A DNA stretch of 64,000 nt from Leptodactylus fallax. Lineage: Eukaryota > Chordata > Amphibia > Anura > Leptodactylidae. The stretch lies in the NCBI GenBank assembly GCA_947044405.1, contig CAMRHE010000017.1, forward strand, positions 12,425,001 to 12,489,000, in the 5' to 3' direction. The notes beneath the pieces are model-generated. The model worked only from the letters and a program-made list of their open reading frames with translations, made no database searches and was not told the origin of the DNA. The position numbers and the translations under genes are program-made. Shown piece by piece: positions 11,830 to 25,343 of this stretch (position 1 is the first letter of the stretch; each line of letters begins with the position of its first letter).

Positions 11830-12360
11830 AAATGGTAGGGACGTAACTTAAAGTTCACCAGCCCTGGTGCAAGAGCTCACCTTGGGACCCCCCTGTGCAC
11901 ACTCTTCACACAACCGTCAACCATGTCCCATCCATACACTGTAGCAGCATTTACATTCCCTTTTCCTTTTGTATCTGGACCCAGACCACATGAAGACTTC
12001 TCCACAACATATCTGTGCACACAAGTTTCTGATCATTCCCATCCCCTGTCGTTGCCACCCATATAGTCATCATGCCCCCCATGCCACATTCTCCCCATAG
12101 AATCCATCCTTCACTATATGCTCCTGACTGACTGTTATTCTATGCCATTAAAAGCTTAATCTTCTCCTTTCTGACAGTGGAAGGTTGAGTATCATAAGTC
12201 TTCTCGCCCCAGCTCACCAGAGGGCAGGGGGAATAAATTTATGACGTACAGAGTGCTGGCCATCAAAGGAAATCAGGACGGAGATTAAAAAATTTGAGAG
12301 TGACCCTTGACTTCTGGGTTTTGTTGCAACTGCGACCACTGCAACCCCTATAGTTATGCA
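11830..12360. repeat. Interspersed repeat, 'CACCAGAGGGCAGGGG' family, copy 1
   Basis: About 530 bp homologous to 25925-26395: shared blocks include TTTCTGACAGTG, CACCAGAGGGCAGGGG and GCCATCAAAGGAAATCA in the same order. The ends resemble a terminal inverted repeat (GTAACTTAAAG-like left, CCCCTATAGTTATGC right). Non-coding, non-autonomous DNA element by structure. Confidence 0.7.
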
Positions 12361-13979
12361 GTGCTAAATGGGTTCCCCACTACTCTCTAGTGTTTGTTCC
12401 CTCTCAAAATGAATTCTTAGCCAATTCCTGGCTGCAATGGTGACAACCTCTGGTACCGAGTGGGGTTTCCTGCCCATTGAGAGGGACCAGGAAGTAGAGA
12501 GCAGCGGGAACCCATTCAGTGCCGGAGATTGGCGTGTAATGCTTCTTGTTTTTTTGAATCCATTATTCCTCCATTGTAAAAAATGTTACCCCTCCAAATG
12601 ATGCCTTTAAAAAGATTGTCTCTTCAGAGACAACCCCATTCATACGGCGCCCTCCATGGTGAGCAGCTGATCGACGCAGATCTAGCTCCCAGCTGTTTGC
12701 CAGGGAAATCTTCTCTAGCCAGATATATCTCCCTGCTAAACCCCTAAAAGGGGAAATGCAGTGTTACATGGTAGTCAGTGCTGAATGACCATCTATGTAA
12801 AACATGGATGAAATGGGTTGTCACTGGAACAGGAGACGTTCTTCTTGTCCAGCTCTCCATTCTTGCTGATAGCGTGGGGTCTCAAGTGGGACATATTTCT
12901 ACATGATGTCCATAAGTCCAATAGTGCAAATGGACAGGTTTAGTCTATACTTGCCATGTCTGGGAGGCTCCTGAAAAAAGTGGTGACCTCCAAGACCCCC
13001 AGAAGGGCAGGCAAATCTCCCAGGTTGCCGCTTTATATGTGACTTGGGCACTTTATGTGCTGGTTAAGGGGATGTGGCTCGCAAATTTAGTGTAGAGAAA
13101 TGTGTCGACAGATAAAATCATGAGAGTGGCGCTGTCCCAGAGGTGCATGGTCATGCCCAAAGGGGGCGTTGCTTTGTCCAAAAATTTTCATTGGCATCCT
13201 CCGGTAACTGGACAAGTACGGTTTTGTCTTCATGATTTAACCTTTTAATCACAAGATGATTTAACTCAAATTAGTATATGTAGTTTCTTAAAGGGTAACT
13301 CAAAATGTAACATGTGAATGACCCCCATATTCATGCGGGCTGGCAGCACTGCTGTATTTTACAGTAATGTCAGGTTGGGTTGTTACAATGCAAGAATCCA
13401 GTAATGTACTGAGTGACAACTGGAATTCTCTTTAGCTCTGTAGCTAGCTGTTATCACTCAACCTCCTTGTTGTGGTTCTTATTTCCTAAACTTGATGGAA
13501 TGCTATGGTCAAGAATTCTTGTTTCCCTTTCTGTCAATGGGCTGAAGTTTTCCCACTGCCTGTAAGATGAATGCTGCTGCATAGCGCGCCGCCCCTCCTG
13601 GGCCTTGGATCGGAACGTCTAGTGCTCCAACATTACTACTTGGAGCACTACAGTTAGATACCCCAGATTTATCACAGTGACTGATGCTGGATGATAAATC
13701 TGGCATATCTTTATACCCCCTAATCTAAGCTTATAAATTCTTTTAGTTACTATTTTTTGGCACACCATGGGGCACGTAAGCCAAACCCCCTTTTTCTAAG
13801 AATGCTTATCCACATGTCTAGAGAGTCAAACATTTTTAGACAAAACTAGATCTGCAGCATTGATTACTGCAAAAAGAATGAGCACCCCCTAGTGGTGGCA
13901 GCAGGTAGCCTGCATTTTATCATTTATCTCTATGGCTATGCAAGGGATTTGGAGCTCTGATTACTAAAAAATAAAATTA
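12361..13979. other. Intronic DNA, unassigned
   Basis: No coding or RNA signal seen. 12600-12900 has the flavour of an amphibian interspersed repeat (an inverted GTCTCTTCAGAGACAACCCC block near 12617). A CTCF-like GCACCCCCTAGTGG motif lies at 13882-13895. Confidence 0.35.
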
Positions 13980-14293
13980 AGGGTCCATGTACATGCGCGT
14001 GTGCTAGTTCAGTTTATCTGGGTTTTTCCAGGATAGCACACTGACCCATTCATTTCTATAAGCCCACGCACACGACCGTGATTTCCACGGATCCGTGTGC
14101 CAGCTGACAGTCCGTGTCGCAAAACTCAGGACAGGTCCTATTCCTGTCCAGTTTTGCAGCCGTGCTCACTGTCCCCAATGAATGGGGCCATGGAAGCACA
14201 GCTCGTGCACGGGCGGTATGCAGATGGCAGATGAAACCCGTGTGCCATCCATTCGTGTCTAGCGACTCGCACACGGTCATGTGCATGAGCCCT
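13980..14293. repeat. Miniature inverted-repeat element, 'ATGTGCATGAGCCCT' family
   Basis: The left end AGGGTCCATGTACATGCGCG pairs with the right end CACACGGTCATGTGCATGAG followed by CCCT. The GC-rich, CpG-rich interior contains the block CCATGGAAGCACAGC, which recurs (inverted) in the fragment at 52060-52260. Both strands have 76-codon frames that are by-products of the palindrome. Confidence 0.7.
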
Positions 14294-14766
14294 ACGATGA
14301 ATAAAAAAATGAATCCTAATAGAGTTTTGTATCTAGAAGGATAAGATATTAGAAGTTGTCCATTTACTTGAAGTATTCCTGACTACAGTATATACAGTAG
14401 GGTAAGCCTGTTAGGTGTACATTCCAGCACAGTCTCCCAGTAAGGTCATTTATCTCAGTCATTGCTTTTACACACAGCCACTCCTCCCCATAACAGTAGC
14501 GGACTCTCTACAAGCCACTGTAAACTTTATTACTTGTGATATAAACTCAGCCATATTAATGAAGTCTCAACCTAAAAGTAAGAATGATGAGTCTTTATAA
14601 GTTGTCTTCAAGTACATCGTAATAAACGAGTAACTTACCTAAACATCTATATGTCTTTTTCACTCTGTTACTGTTGAAGAAGAGCAAATGCATACTTTTA
14701 TCTCCTGAACCTTGAAAACCTTGAAATTCCAAAGCACAAGAGAAATAAATATATATATATACACAC

Positions 14767-15673
<907 letters not shown>

Positions 15674-15676
15674 GTG

Positions 15677-15707
<31 letters not shown>

Positions 15708-15861
15708 ATGTACTGAATAAATATAGATAGAGAGATGTATCTATATATTCATTTGTAGTATGGGTGTATATCATATATGCTCTTGTGGACAAGAGGCATA
15801 TGAACTTTGTGTGCCTTTATCCTCAACAGTAGACCCCACATAATAAAATGTCCATACTTAA

Positions 15862-16222
15862 AGGGGGCCTTCCACTACCTCCATCAACTCCAACTCTTTG
15901 CTTTCTTCAGTTGGTGCCACTCCACTGATTCCAATGCAGTTGGAATTTTTTCTCTAGCTTTCACCATTCCCGAGTAATCCCATCTGTTACCTTTGGCACA
16001 TTCATACTCTCTTCAGTCCTGTGGGCGGTCTTTGGCTGCAGCAGACAAACAGGAACAACCCACCTAACAGCAAAGAGCATAATTGTGCTGAAACTAACAG
16101 AAATGATTGCTCGGGAATGGTGAGGGCTAGAGAAACAAATCCAATTGCGTCAGAATCAGTGGAGCGTTATCTATTGAAGAATGCAAAGAGTTGGAGTTGG
16201 TGGAGGTGGTGAAAGGTCTTCT
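15862..16222. repeat. TTAA-flanked foldback element, family A, copy 1
   Basis: Flanked by TTAA at 15858-15861 and 16223-16226. The left arm begins AGGGGGCCTTCCACTACCTC and the right arm ends with its near inverse, GGTGGTGAAAGGTCTTCT; much of the interior is also palindromic (GGAATTTTTTCTCTAGC versus GCTAGAGAAACAAATCC). Related copies lie at 25344-25686 and 49833-50261. TTAA targets are used by piggyBac and Kolobok transposases; which one mobilised this family cannot be told. Confidence 0.85.
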
Positions 16223-16349
16223 TTAAGTTCAGTAATAACTACATCAAGACCTATCTCATCCCAAAATTGGTTATTTCCATAAAAAAGTTATTCCCATTTC
16301 TATAAAAACTAATCTCTTTAGTTTTATAAGACTGGAACTTCTAGCATGA

Positions 16350-16452
16350 TTCTTCTGATATACAGAACCTTTCATCATCTCGGAGTACATATAAGGAAAC
16401 TTCCTTATGTAAGTTCAGAGATGATGAAAGGTTCTGTATATCAGAGAAGAAA
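16350..16452. repeat. Near-perfect 100-bp hairpin
   Basis: The arm TCTGATATACAGAACCTTTC with flanks (16350-16382) is repeated inverted at 16418-16451, differing mainly by a 2-base insertion. The inner part also folds (AAGGAA/TTCCTT around 16394-16407). No second copy is seen in the window. Confidence 0.85.
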
Positions 16453-16459
16453 CCAAAAA

Positions 16460-17368
16460 TGTACTTCATGTCTATGTTCATTAAGATCAAGAGTGCTTGG
16501 GTATAGCAGCAATGTCTCCTTGCCCTTGTAGTAATGACTTTAGAGGTGGCCATGAACTGGTGAAACAAGTCTATTCACTATAGCTAGTTCTAGTAGCCAT
16601 GTCTCCTCAATACATATCCAAGCTTGGCCCTAAAATTTAGGTGTACTTAATCAAAAGAGGGGAGTAAGTCATTGCCAGTCACTTCTGACGTCAGGTTATC
16701 TCCCTTGACAACAAAAGAATCAGGCTCGCCAAAATTTTGTCTTGTCTTTCAAGAATGGATTTCTGGTCCGGTTGAAAATGGTTTGGCCGCCTTTCATCCA
16801 ATATGTCTGGCCACCGTAAAAAGAAGACACGGCTGTTGTTGAGTGCCATGTCTGTCTTCTTAATACTACCATTTGCTTGGGGTATTATCCCCTTCATGAG
16901 CACCACTGACTTCTCTTCCCAAGTGTTTACTTTCTGTTCATAATGACCACCGTAAGAAACAGGGTTGAACATGCCTACTGGGGGAACCTTCAGACATGAT
17001 GGCATCCAAATGCAGCGAAGACCTGGAGGTGCAACATAGACATCTCCAAAAGCAATTCCTGATGGGGGTCTATATTTTTTGGGAGAATTTTACTTAAGTC
17101 TTTAGAATATGACGAGTGCAACATAAATGATAAAATTTGCAATGTAATAAAAGGGACCAATAAACTTCTAAGCAATTGATGGATGGGACGTCCGTATACT
17201 GAAGTCTGATGTCGCAATGTATCTGGTCTAAGACAACTTGGAGGACACAAGCTCATGACTTTTTACTCGCTCCTCTGGTTGACATATTGGAAGCCCGTAC
17301 TTTTTTGGGATTTTTCTCAAAATGTAATGACATGGAAGTTTTGGAAGAGTTTGTAGAAAAAGTCCAGT
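16460..17368. other. Intronic DNA, unassigned
   Basis: No recognised feature. The overlapping 88- and 104-codon minus-strand frames (17256-16990, 17005-16691) show no recognisable motif and no splice or initiation support. Confidence 0.35.
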
Positions 17369-17643
17369 TAGGCTAGATTCTCATTTGCACCTTTCTCTCC
17401 GGAGAGTGGAGATGGAGAGCAAAAAAAAATAAAAAATTTGGAGATGGAGAGCCCACACGTTAAAACAGCGTTTAACCACAGACACCTGTGGCCCCCATAG
17501 ACTATAATGGGGTCAGCCAGGTTGTCCATCAGGTTTCCAATGTTTTTAGTCCTTGTAGAACTTTTCTCTCCGATGATTTTCAGTGGAATCTGTGATGGAA
17601 TCTCCTATGGAGACTCCAACGCAGATGCGAACAAAGCCTAAAC
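17369..17643. repeat. Miniature inverted-repeat element, TTAGGCT family, copy 1
   Basis: Left end TTAGGCTAGATTCTCATTTG and right end GATGCGAACAAAGCCTAA form imperfect terminal inverted repeats. Structurally akin to the elements at 30184-30386, 34216-34516, 48291-48496 and 48497-48757, which share a TTAGGC(T)-type terminus and a TTCACA-like subterminal block. Confidence 0.6.
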
Positions 17644-17649
17644 TCATCT

Positions 17650-20440
17650 CCCTAGCCTGGTTTGATGTACATAGCCTTGCTCGGGAGACATACGAACTTG
17701 ACGAACTTGACCATGGTGGCAATTCTGATTTCTTGCTAAAATAGTCCATAAGCCAATATGGCTGGAGGTCTACAGTATATCTCCAAGTGAAGTGACAGCT
17801 TAACTGATAACTCTTGTTTTGTAGAGATATACAGTATATACACCTGTATTCAAGGTAATGGAGTCAAAGCAGGATGTGTGATTTTCTGCTGCCGCCCTAT
17901 ATCAATGCAGGGTGTGGATACGGTTCTAATCAATCACACATCTAATACCGCTCCCTATCGGGAGGGAGCAAATTTGCATTTCCCAAAAAATGTCCTGCCT
18001 CTCCTCGGCCGGATCCTGTGTTCCAGCAGTGTAATTCTGCAGACACTACATAAAATATTTTTACGCCATTTCTGCAGTACATTGCTTTATTGGATTTTGC
18101 TTCAGCAGCTTTCCACGAGTTGATTACTCCAGCCACATCTCCTGCACAGTTTGCCTTAAGCAGAGCGTGATTTAGGGCATGCTGTCTGCCACATCTGCCA
18201 CAATACTTCTGACAAAAGTTTTTGTTTTTTTTTTTATCCACCCCCGTCTACATTAGCTTACCTTCAATCCCATGAGGCATATCAGATTGGGATTGAAAAA
18301 CAGGTCAGGTCGTTACCCTTGAAACAACAGGTACATGGGAATTAGCGAGCGCCTACTCATTAACATCGCTCTGTAATGAAGCTCGGCTCGTCTGCTGCTT
18401 GTCACCAGGCTGCATGCTGCTTCGCTTCCTCAGTCCATAAAGTCTAATTCTTCTAAGAAAGTGCTTATTATTTTTTTTTTACATTTCCTAGCATTGTACA
18501 ACGCTTTTTTCTGGTGTTCTAAACTCTTTTTGTAATAACCCATTAAGGGGACCCTCATTTAGGACCCTCATCTATCAGCTACCAATAGCATTTATTCCTC
18601 TAGATGATCCTATAACTCATTGCATTACACAGTCTGCTCATTGATTTTTATCAGGATTGTAATACCGCATTTTCCCTGTAGGAGTGCTGCAGGGAAATTG
18701 AACAGTGGCTTTCAGGCTTCACTGATCATTGCAGATGATTGATGAAGGTGCCAGTAACAAGAGACCCAGAAGTGCTATTATTATACTGGGGGTTCAGACC
18801 CTAAATTATTATCATAAGAGGCCCGGGGGGAGGTGCAGAGACATAATTAACAGTCAAACTCACTTGTCCTCACCTCTCCTGGGCTCCTTAGTGGCATCTA
18901 GTGTCCTGAGTGCTGTCAGTAGTCTTGGGGGACCACTGAGTCCCAATGTCAAGCAGTTCCTCAGTGGCCCATTTGCTCAGCGGTCACACATGGTCGCATC
19001 TACATTTGGAAATTTTAGATTTTTTGCAAAATTTTGGAGTTGTTGAGAACCCTAAAAATCTCAGGTTAGGCCAAACCAAAGACTTTTGGAAAATTGCTTC
19101 CAGCTGCATATGCTGTGCATCTGATCGGTGTGGATGCCGGGTGTCAGACCTCACCAATCTGATATTGATCACTTTCTCTAATCAATATCTGATACCTATT
19201 AATATTTGATTTTTGACAACCCCTTTAAATGTTTGCTAGGTTCTGTTTACATTTCATCATAGCAACGATATGTTGAGATATACCACCCCGACCAGGGGCG
19301 TAGGTATAGGGGGTGCACTGTTCTAAATGGCACATGGTATTTAGGGGCCCCATTACAGATTTTGCATTGGGACCCAGAAGCTTCGAGTTATGCTTTTGAC
19401 GCCGATGGGGTCTAATGATACTTTCGGCGTATGCATCGGGAGCTGTTTCATCACATATAACATGATGTAGAGGGAGCGAATGCTTCCCTATGGTCTCTTT
19501 ATTAGAAGCAACATCTACTTCATTCTCCCCTTTTAAGATATTCAATTCACTGACGTGATCAATGATGTGCGGCCACTAGGGGCGCCATTCCACTTAAAAA
19601 TCTTGTTACTTTACCTCTCTGTTTTCACTTGAGCGCATAATATTTTAGGGAACATTGCTTTTCGAGTGCATTTGTCCTTATAGAGGAGCTGAATAGAATT
19701 TGTTGCCTGCACACTAAACAGATGATATCCGAGCAGACAACATAAAACTAAACATATGTTACATTTCCTAAGGCTTACTTACTAACTGCGGAATATGTGG
19801 ATACACAATGAAAGTTATGTTACTTTCTACAGTCTATGCCTTTTTGTCAATTGCGTGCTTATATAATTTACTGTATGATCTTTCCAGAGGCGGAGTGGCC
19901 TTAAAGGGACGATGTCGTGTTGAAAAGGCAGTCCTATCTGCGGGCGGCATGTTATAGAGCAGGAGGAGCGGAGCAGATTGATATATTGGTTTGTGGGGAA
20001 ATATTCAATGTAACTTATAATGTATTGATCTAAACGGCTGCTCATTCTGGGTTTAGGAGTCCTGTGGGCGGTCTTTCCCAATGTAGGACCACCCACTGGA
20101 CTCGTAAGTCTAGAACTAGCAGAGATTTAGATCAATAAATCACAAGTTCTACTAAATCTTTTCCTCCTATTATATATTAACTATATATATATCTCTCTCT
20201 GATCTACAACCTGCTGCTTGCAGAATGGACTCCATCTTTATCATGGCGTGTCCCCTTTAAGGAGCAATTTCTTATTACAATTAAGTAATAATCATCCACC
20301 AACACCCAAATATATTTCATTTTATTCAGAAGCCGTATTACTGGAGGAAAGTGGGATTTCTATATGGCAAGGCGAATGGTGGGGCAGGTGCTCCAGTTGT
20401 TGGGTGTCAGCAGGGGCACCACAAAGCCCATGTGCCTTGG
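17650..20440. other. Intronic DNA, mostly unassigned
   Basis: No exon or RNA gene seen. 19295-19400 contains a fragment (GGGGCGTAGGTATAGGGG, then TAGGGGCCCCATTACAGATT) also recognisable at 28680-28730. A CTCF-like CCACTAGGGGCGCC sits at 19573-19586, and short TA and TC runs at 20170-20200. Confidence 0.35.
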
Positions 20441-20935
20441 CAACATTTAGGGCTAAAGTAGCAAATTAAATATTTACCCTCAGTGAAGGTAAGCCTACAC
20501 TACCCTACAATTGGGACTTTTATATGAGGCACACAAATCCCTTGGATTCTGGTGGAGTTTACCTTACATAGGGCTGACTTAAAGGGAATATTTATTATAT
20601 CCTGAAATTTTTACTCAGACCACTAAGCCTAATAATAGACTGATACTTGCCAACTCTTTAGGGGTTTTCTTTGCAACAGTCACCGACAATTGAAGACAAC
20701 ACCTCTATAGATAACACCACATGACACCCATCATTACATCCACGACTGACAATAGATGATGTCACAGCTTATCTCCTCCCCCTCCCTGCACTGAGCATGT
20801 CTAGAAAACTATCCCATAGAGTCGGGCACAGTCTATTACTTGACTGTGTTGTAAAGCATGTCCCTAACTGCTGTTAACAGATCAAAGGAGAAGCTCAGGG
20901 AAGATGGCCGCCACCATAATCATGTACAGTAAATA
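20440..20935 (+). repeat. Interspersed repeat family R, copy 1
   Basis: Shares long blocks with 57835-58170 (same strand) and 36840-37065 (opposite strand): CTAATAATAGACTGATACTT, GGGGTTTTCTTTGCA, GATGTCACAGCTTATCTCCT and CAAGATGGCCGCC-like ends. The left part (GTAGCAAATTAA through AGGGCTGACTTAAA) matches only the inverted intronic copy. Non-coding; class unknown. Confidence 0.75.
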
Positions 20936-21714
20936 GAATTTAAAAAAATAAATAAATAAAAAAATTGGTGAATAATTTGTTTAAAAAATACTTAATAATA
21001 TTGTTGATTTAGTTTTAGTTTTTCAGTAGCAGATCATATAAAGAGTAGGGGGGTAGATAACAGTACGGGGTGGGCGGACATAGTTCGGTTATCTTCTAGG
21101 TTCCTAAATAGAACATATTATTGCCCCATTGTCTCCCTAAGTTTCTAGTCCTCCATCCTAAATTGATTGGATGTTCCTCAGACACCATTACAAAGAGCAG
21201 AACAATATGGCCCCTTTCGATCTGACCCGCTTTGTTCCCACAGCCACAGGTGATCTTGGTTTTACAGACACTCCTATAGTATTTTGTATCAGATTTATAG
21301 ATCTGAAACAGCTTAAAAGGTTTCTGGTCTCCCATGTGCCGCAGAACTTTCTATCCCCGCGATGGTTCCTCTCCGGGAGTCTGTGTTTCCTTTTTAATGT
21401 AATCCATTTACAAAATGTCTCACGATTTATTGAATAAAGTGGAGAGAATTGATATCTTTTCATTAGGCTGACAACATATTTTTCACCGACGGCGTCTCAA
21501 ATGTGTTCTCCATCTAAATGTTATTTCTATCAATCTCTACGGCGGGACAGGATTTTAGATGGAAAGATCTGCACATTACAAAGACGGGCAGGATCCTTAA
21601 TCCTGACACCAAAATATCTCAAATGTCTATGGCAAAGACGAGCAGACCTTCAGATATCTGTATGCTGTAAATTTCGAATAAAGACATCCAAGAAAATACA
21701 CTATTGAGTGACCT

Positions 21715-21985
21715 CCTTAAAGGGAATGTCCATTTTCTTAACACTCTGTTGTTTTTAGGTCCAACATTTACTGCTGATAATTTCTTAATATATCTTTATA
21801 GTGGTCAATGCTCCCCTGACCCAAATCTTCTGCATAAACATAGATGTCAAGAAATAATATGCTTTATACCTGCATCGGCCACTAGAGGGAGCATAGGAGA
21901 TTACCGCATACAGCACTGCTTTTGAGTTTAATGTATAAACAGTATGTCATAAGCTCCCTCTAGTGGTGGTTACCATAGCTTTGCA
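21715..21985. repeat. Interspersed repeat with inverted pair of CTCF-like motifs, copy 1
   Basis: Begins TTAAAGGGAATGTCCATTTT. Contains CCACTAGAGGGAGC (21879-21892) and its inverse GCTCCCTCTAGTGG (21953-21966). The roughly 90-bp core is homologous to 32277-32365. The motif resembles the vertebrate CTCF consensus; binding is inference. Confidence 0.6.
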
Positions 21986-22189
21986 TGTTTTCTTGTTAAT
22001 AGGGAAGCTCTAATAGGGAATATTTTACACACAGTTTTCCCTATTTGCTCATTGCAAATGGAACAGGTACAGGCACACATGTGTGGCCACCACTCTATGT
22101 ACTTCTATGGAGATCACTCTTCTTGAGTCAATGGAGCAGTGGGTTAGGCATGCGCTCCTTTTGCACCATTAAAACACGATCAAGCACTA

Positions 22190-22450
22190 TATGGCTGCAT
22201 TAATATACGTGGGGCCTCTGCAGATCAGCTGTTTGAAGCGGCAGCACAGGACATGTGACTTCACATTCATCGGTTACATGACCGGACAGTAACTTAGTCT
22301 CATTCAAGTGAATAGTCTGCGATACCAAGCACAACCACTTTATAATGGCACTGTGCTCATCAGAATGCTCATCAGAATGCTCCGGTCTCCTCAAACAGCT
22401 GATCGGCGGCGGTCCCAGGTGTCAATCTTCAATTGATCCATCAATTAATA
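22190..22450. repeat. Interspersed repeat, 'GATCAGCTGTTTGA' family, copy 2
   Basis: Contains GATCAGCTGTTTGAAG (about 22225) and an inverted partner CAAACAGCTGATCGGCGGC (about 22393), flanking a duplicated short block CTCATCAGAATG (22354-22380). Same family as 28088-28515 and 58715-59000. Confidence 0.55.
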
Positions 22451-22549
22451 AGCTTGGAAAACCTCTGTAATTACATAATCATATGGTGGGTTTCACGGTC
22501 TGTAATAACATCAGACTATTAGTACTAAAACATGGCGGTCTATAAATTA

Positions 22550-22626
22550 GATAGAATAGACAGACAGTAGATAGATAGATAGATAGATAGATACTGTAGA
22601 TAGATAGATAGATAGATAGATAAAGT

Positions 22627-22666
<40 letters not shown>

Positions 22667-22683
22667 CAAGATAGATAGATAGG

Positions 22684-22748
<65 letters not shown>

Positions 22749-22762
22749 CTGTAGATAGATGT
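22550..22762. repeat. (GATA)n microsatellite
   Basis: About 210 bp of nearly pure GATA repeats, with interruptions such as ACTGTAGATA (twice) and AGGAGATA. Confidence 0.98.
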
Positions 22763-23584
22763 TAGGTTTCCAGTTTATGTCTGGGCCGGTGGGGTTTGGT
22801 CCTATATAGTGTTACTGCATGTGATACATTTAATGTGAATCCGAACACAATCTCACAAGTGAGTTAAAAATTTCTCAAGGAAAAAAACAGACAAAAACAA
22901 ATCAGCTTTGTTGGATTTTTATTCCAGCCACACGATGACTGCAGATAGCCGGCCTGTCCCCTGTGTGACACTGATACAGGAATCAAAACCACAGGAACAT
23001 CTAGATTTCGCTCCACAGAAGCTTTGTGGACATTTTGTTTTAATAAATGATGACGCTCTCAGCGGAACACTTTCATGGCATTTTATCCAGATATAGACGC
23101 TGAAAACAACTTCATCTTACCCATCAAATATGCATGTCTCGATTCCAATCATATTTTGAGGTTTTCCTTCCAAAAAATAAAATCCCTAGTAAATATAAGT
23201 CCTTGAGTCGTCCTCTCCTGTCAGAATATTAGAAACATCTGTTCAGGCGTTTCTGAGTTTATGGATTTGCTGAGTGACAACCATAATGGCTACCGTCAGG
23301 GCTCGAGTCGGGTGACATCCAGCTTTTACAGTAGAAATATGCTGGTATACTGCAAAAATAGGATGAAAGAAGGAAGTAAAGTAATAAAAATGTCATTAAA
23401 TGATCTGTATATAAAACACATAGAATAATATTTCCCTCTCCATTTTGGTTTTCCCATAACCATCATAAGCTATAAATATATATACTTATTGTAGGTCAGT
23501 GGTAACCTTATAAAAACATTGTATGTTTTGCTTGTGTCCTCAAAATTAAACTCATTGAAATATACTCGTATATACAAAAAAGGT
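22763..23584. other. Intronic DNA, unassigned
   Basis: About 820 bp between a microsatellite and a minisatellite, apparently single copy. No exon, RNA or transposon signature recognised. Confidence 0.35.
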
Positions 23585-24225
23585 ACATGTAGAAACTATG
23601 TGTCCTGCAAAAAAACAAGTAGAAACTACAACCTGTCCTGCAAAAAACAAGTAGAAACTACATCCTATTTTCCAAAAAAACAAATAGAAACTACAACCTG
23701 TCCTGCAAAAGCAAGTAGAAACTACAACCTGTCCCGCAAAAAACAAGTAGAAACTACAACTTGTCTTCCAAAAAAACAAGTAGAAACTACAACCTGTCCT
23801 GCAAAAAGCAAGTAGAAAATACAACTTGTCCTGCAAAAAACAAGTAGAAACTACAACCTGTTTTCCAAAAAAAAAGTAGAAACTACAACCTGTCCCGTGA
23901 AAAACAAATAGAAAGTAGAAAATATCCAAAAAAAAAGGAAACTGCACCTGTCCTGCAAAAAACAAGTAGAAATTACAACCTGTCTTGCAAAAAGCAAGTA
24001 TAAACTACAACCTGTCCCGTGAAAAACAAGTAGAAACTACAACCTATTTTCCAAAAAAAAGTAGAAACTGCAACCTGTCCTGCAAAAAGCATGTATAAAC
24101 TACAACCTGTCCTGCAAAAAGCAAGTATAAACTACAACCTGTCCTGCAAAAAACAAGTATAAACTACAAGCTGTCCTGCAAAAAAAACAAGTAAAAACTA
24201 CAACCTATCCTGCAAAAAACAAGAC
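23585..24225. repeat. About 31-bp minisatellite, about 20 copies
   Basis: Units built on AAGTAGAAACTACAACCTGT followed by a CCTGCAAAAAA-like tract whose A-run length varies, so unit length ranges from about 28 to 34 bp. Frames on both strands (98 codons + strand, 137 codons minus strand) are repeat artefacts: the minus frame is a monotonous Phe/Cys-rich pattern. Confidence 0.95.
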
Positions 24226-25339
24226 CCCATATTGCTACGTGCATATAAAAACAAAGACGCTATTAGTTCCAGAATGGAAAAATTAAAAATCTAAAAATTC
24301 TGTGTAGTCCTGAAGTCCACAAATTGTCATCAGTGGAAGTCTATCAATCCAAAATACCTCCCAAACCAATAATAGGGGCCTTTCATTGGTGCTGAAAGAT
24401 ATTTTTATGGCCACAAAACAATGAAGGAATTCATAGATAATCATCTTTTATGGATATGCAAATCAGCCTGCAAGTGCACCAGGGGCGGGGTCTCCTTTGC
24501 CAGCTTTGCCTACAGACAGCCTCAAGTGCTCCAGCAGTCCTCTGCAATCACCGACCAATGGTGCCCCTTTAGCCGTGGCTGACTTTTTCATCCTCTGCCT
24601 GCCTGTCTGTATACAACTCTGTCCCGCCCCCGATGCACTTGCAGGTTGCTTTGCATATCCATTTGTGCATTGGCAGGCGGCTGAGCCTGATTTGTCAGAT
24701 TTGCTTGCAGACAGTCTCTCGCACTGTGGCTGCAGCCTGTTGTCTTACAGCTGGACACAAGACACGAGGAGGTCATGACCGTTCTCCTGGACACGCAGAG
24801 AAGAATTTTTATTATATATTTCTGGTTTTTTTTCTAATATAAGGCAAAATGGCATCAGTTGACTAAGGAAAGCGAGACATGATCTACTGTGTATGTATAT
24901 TCCACACCAGGGCGAATGCTGCGGTGACAGAATGATTCATCCTCATCATTAGACTCGTTACAAATTATGTGCATATTAATTGTCACACAATTTACCACTG
25001 TTTACCCCCAGCTCCATATTATTGTCTGACAGATGTTAAATAATAGAGTCTGTGTCACTATGGGAAACACAATTGTCAGTCTGGCAATTGACATCCTTCC
25101 CTCTATGGAAGCCAGATCTTTTTGATGCATCAGTTGTTGACAAGTGGAAATTTCATCACAACAGATTTGCTATTCCCTACTTTTCCTGTGTGAGAACGTT
25201 CCTGATAGCAGAGCCTTGTGTTACACAAGTGAAGGAGCTCAGACTTGTGGCGGGATTCTCATATTTTTTTCAATTGCTATTTTACAGCATAAAGTTATGT
25301 AAATATGATCAAATATATGGCCAGCAGGATGTAAGGTTA
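24226..25339. other. Intronic DNA, unassigned
   Basis: Non-repetitive on inspection. Short overlapping frames near 24497-24842 lack any recognisable domain. No RNA gene seen. Confidence 0.35.
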
Positions 25340-25343
25340 TTAA

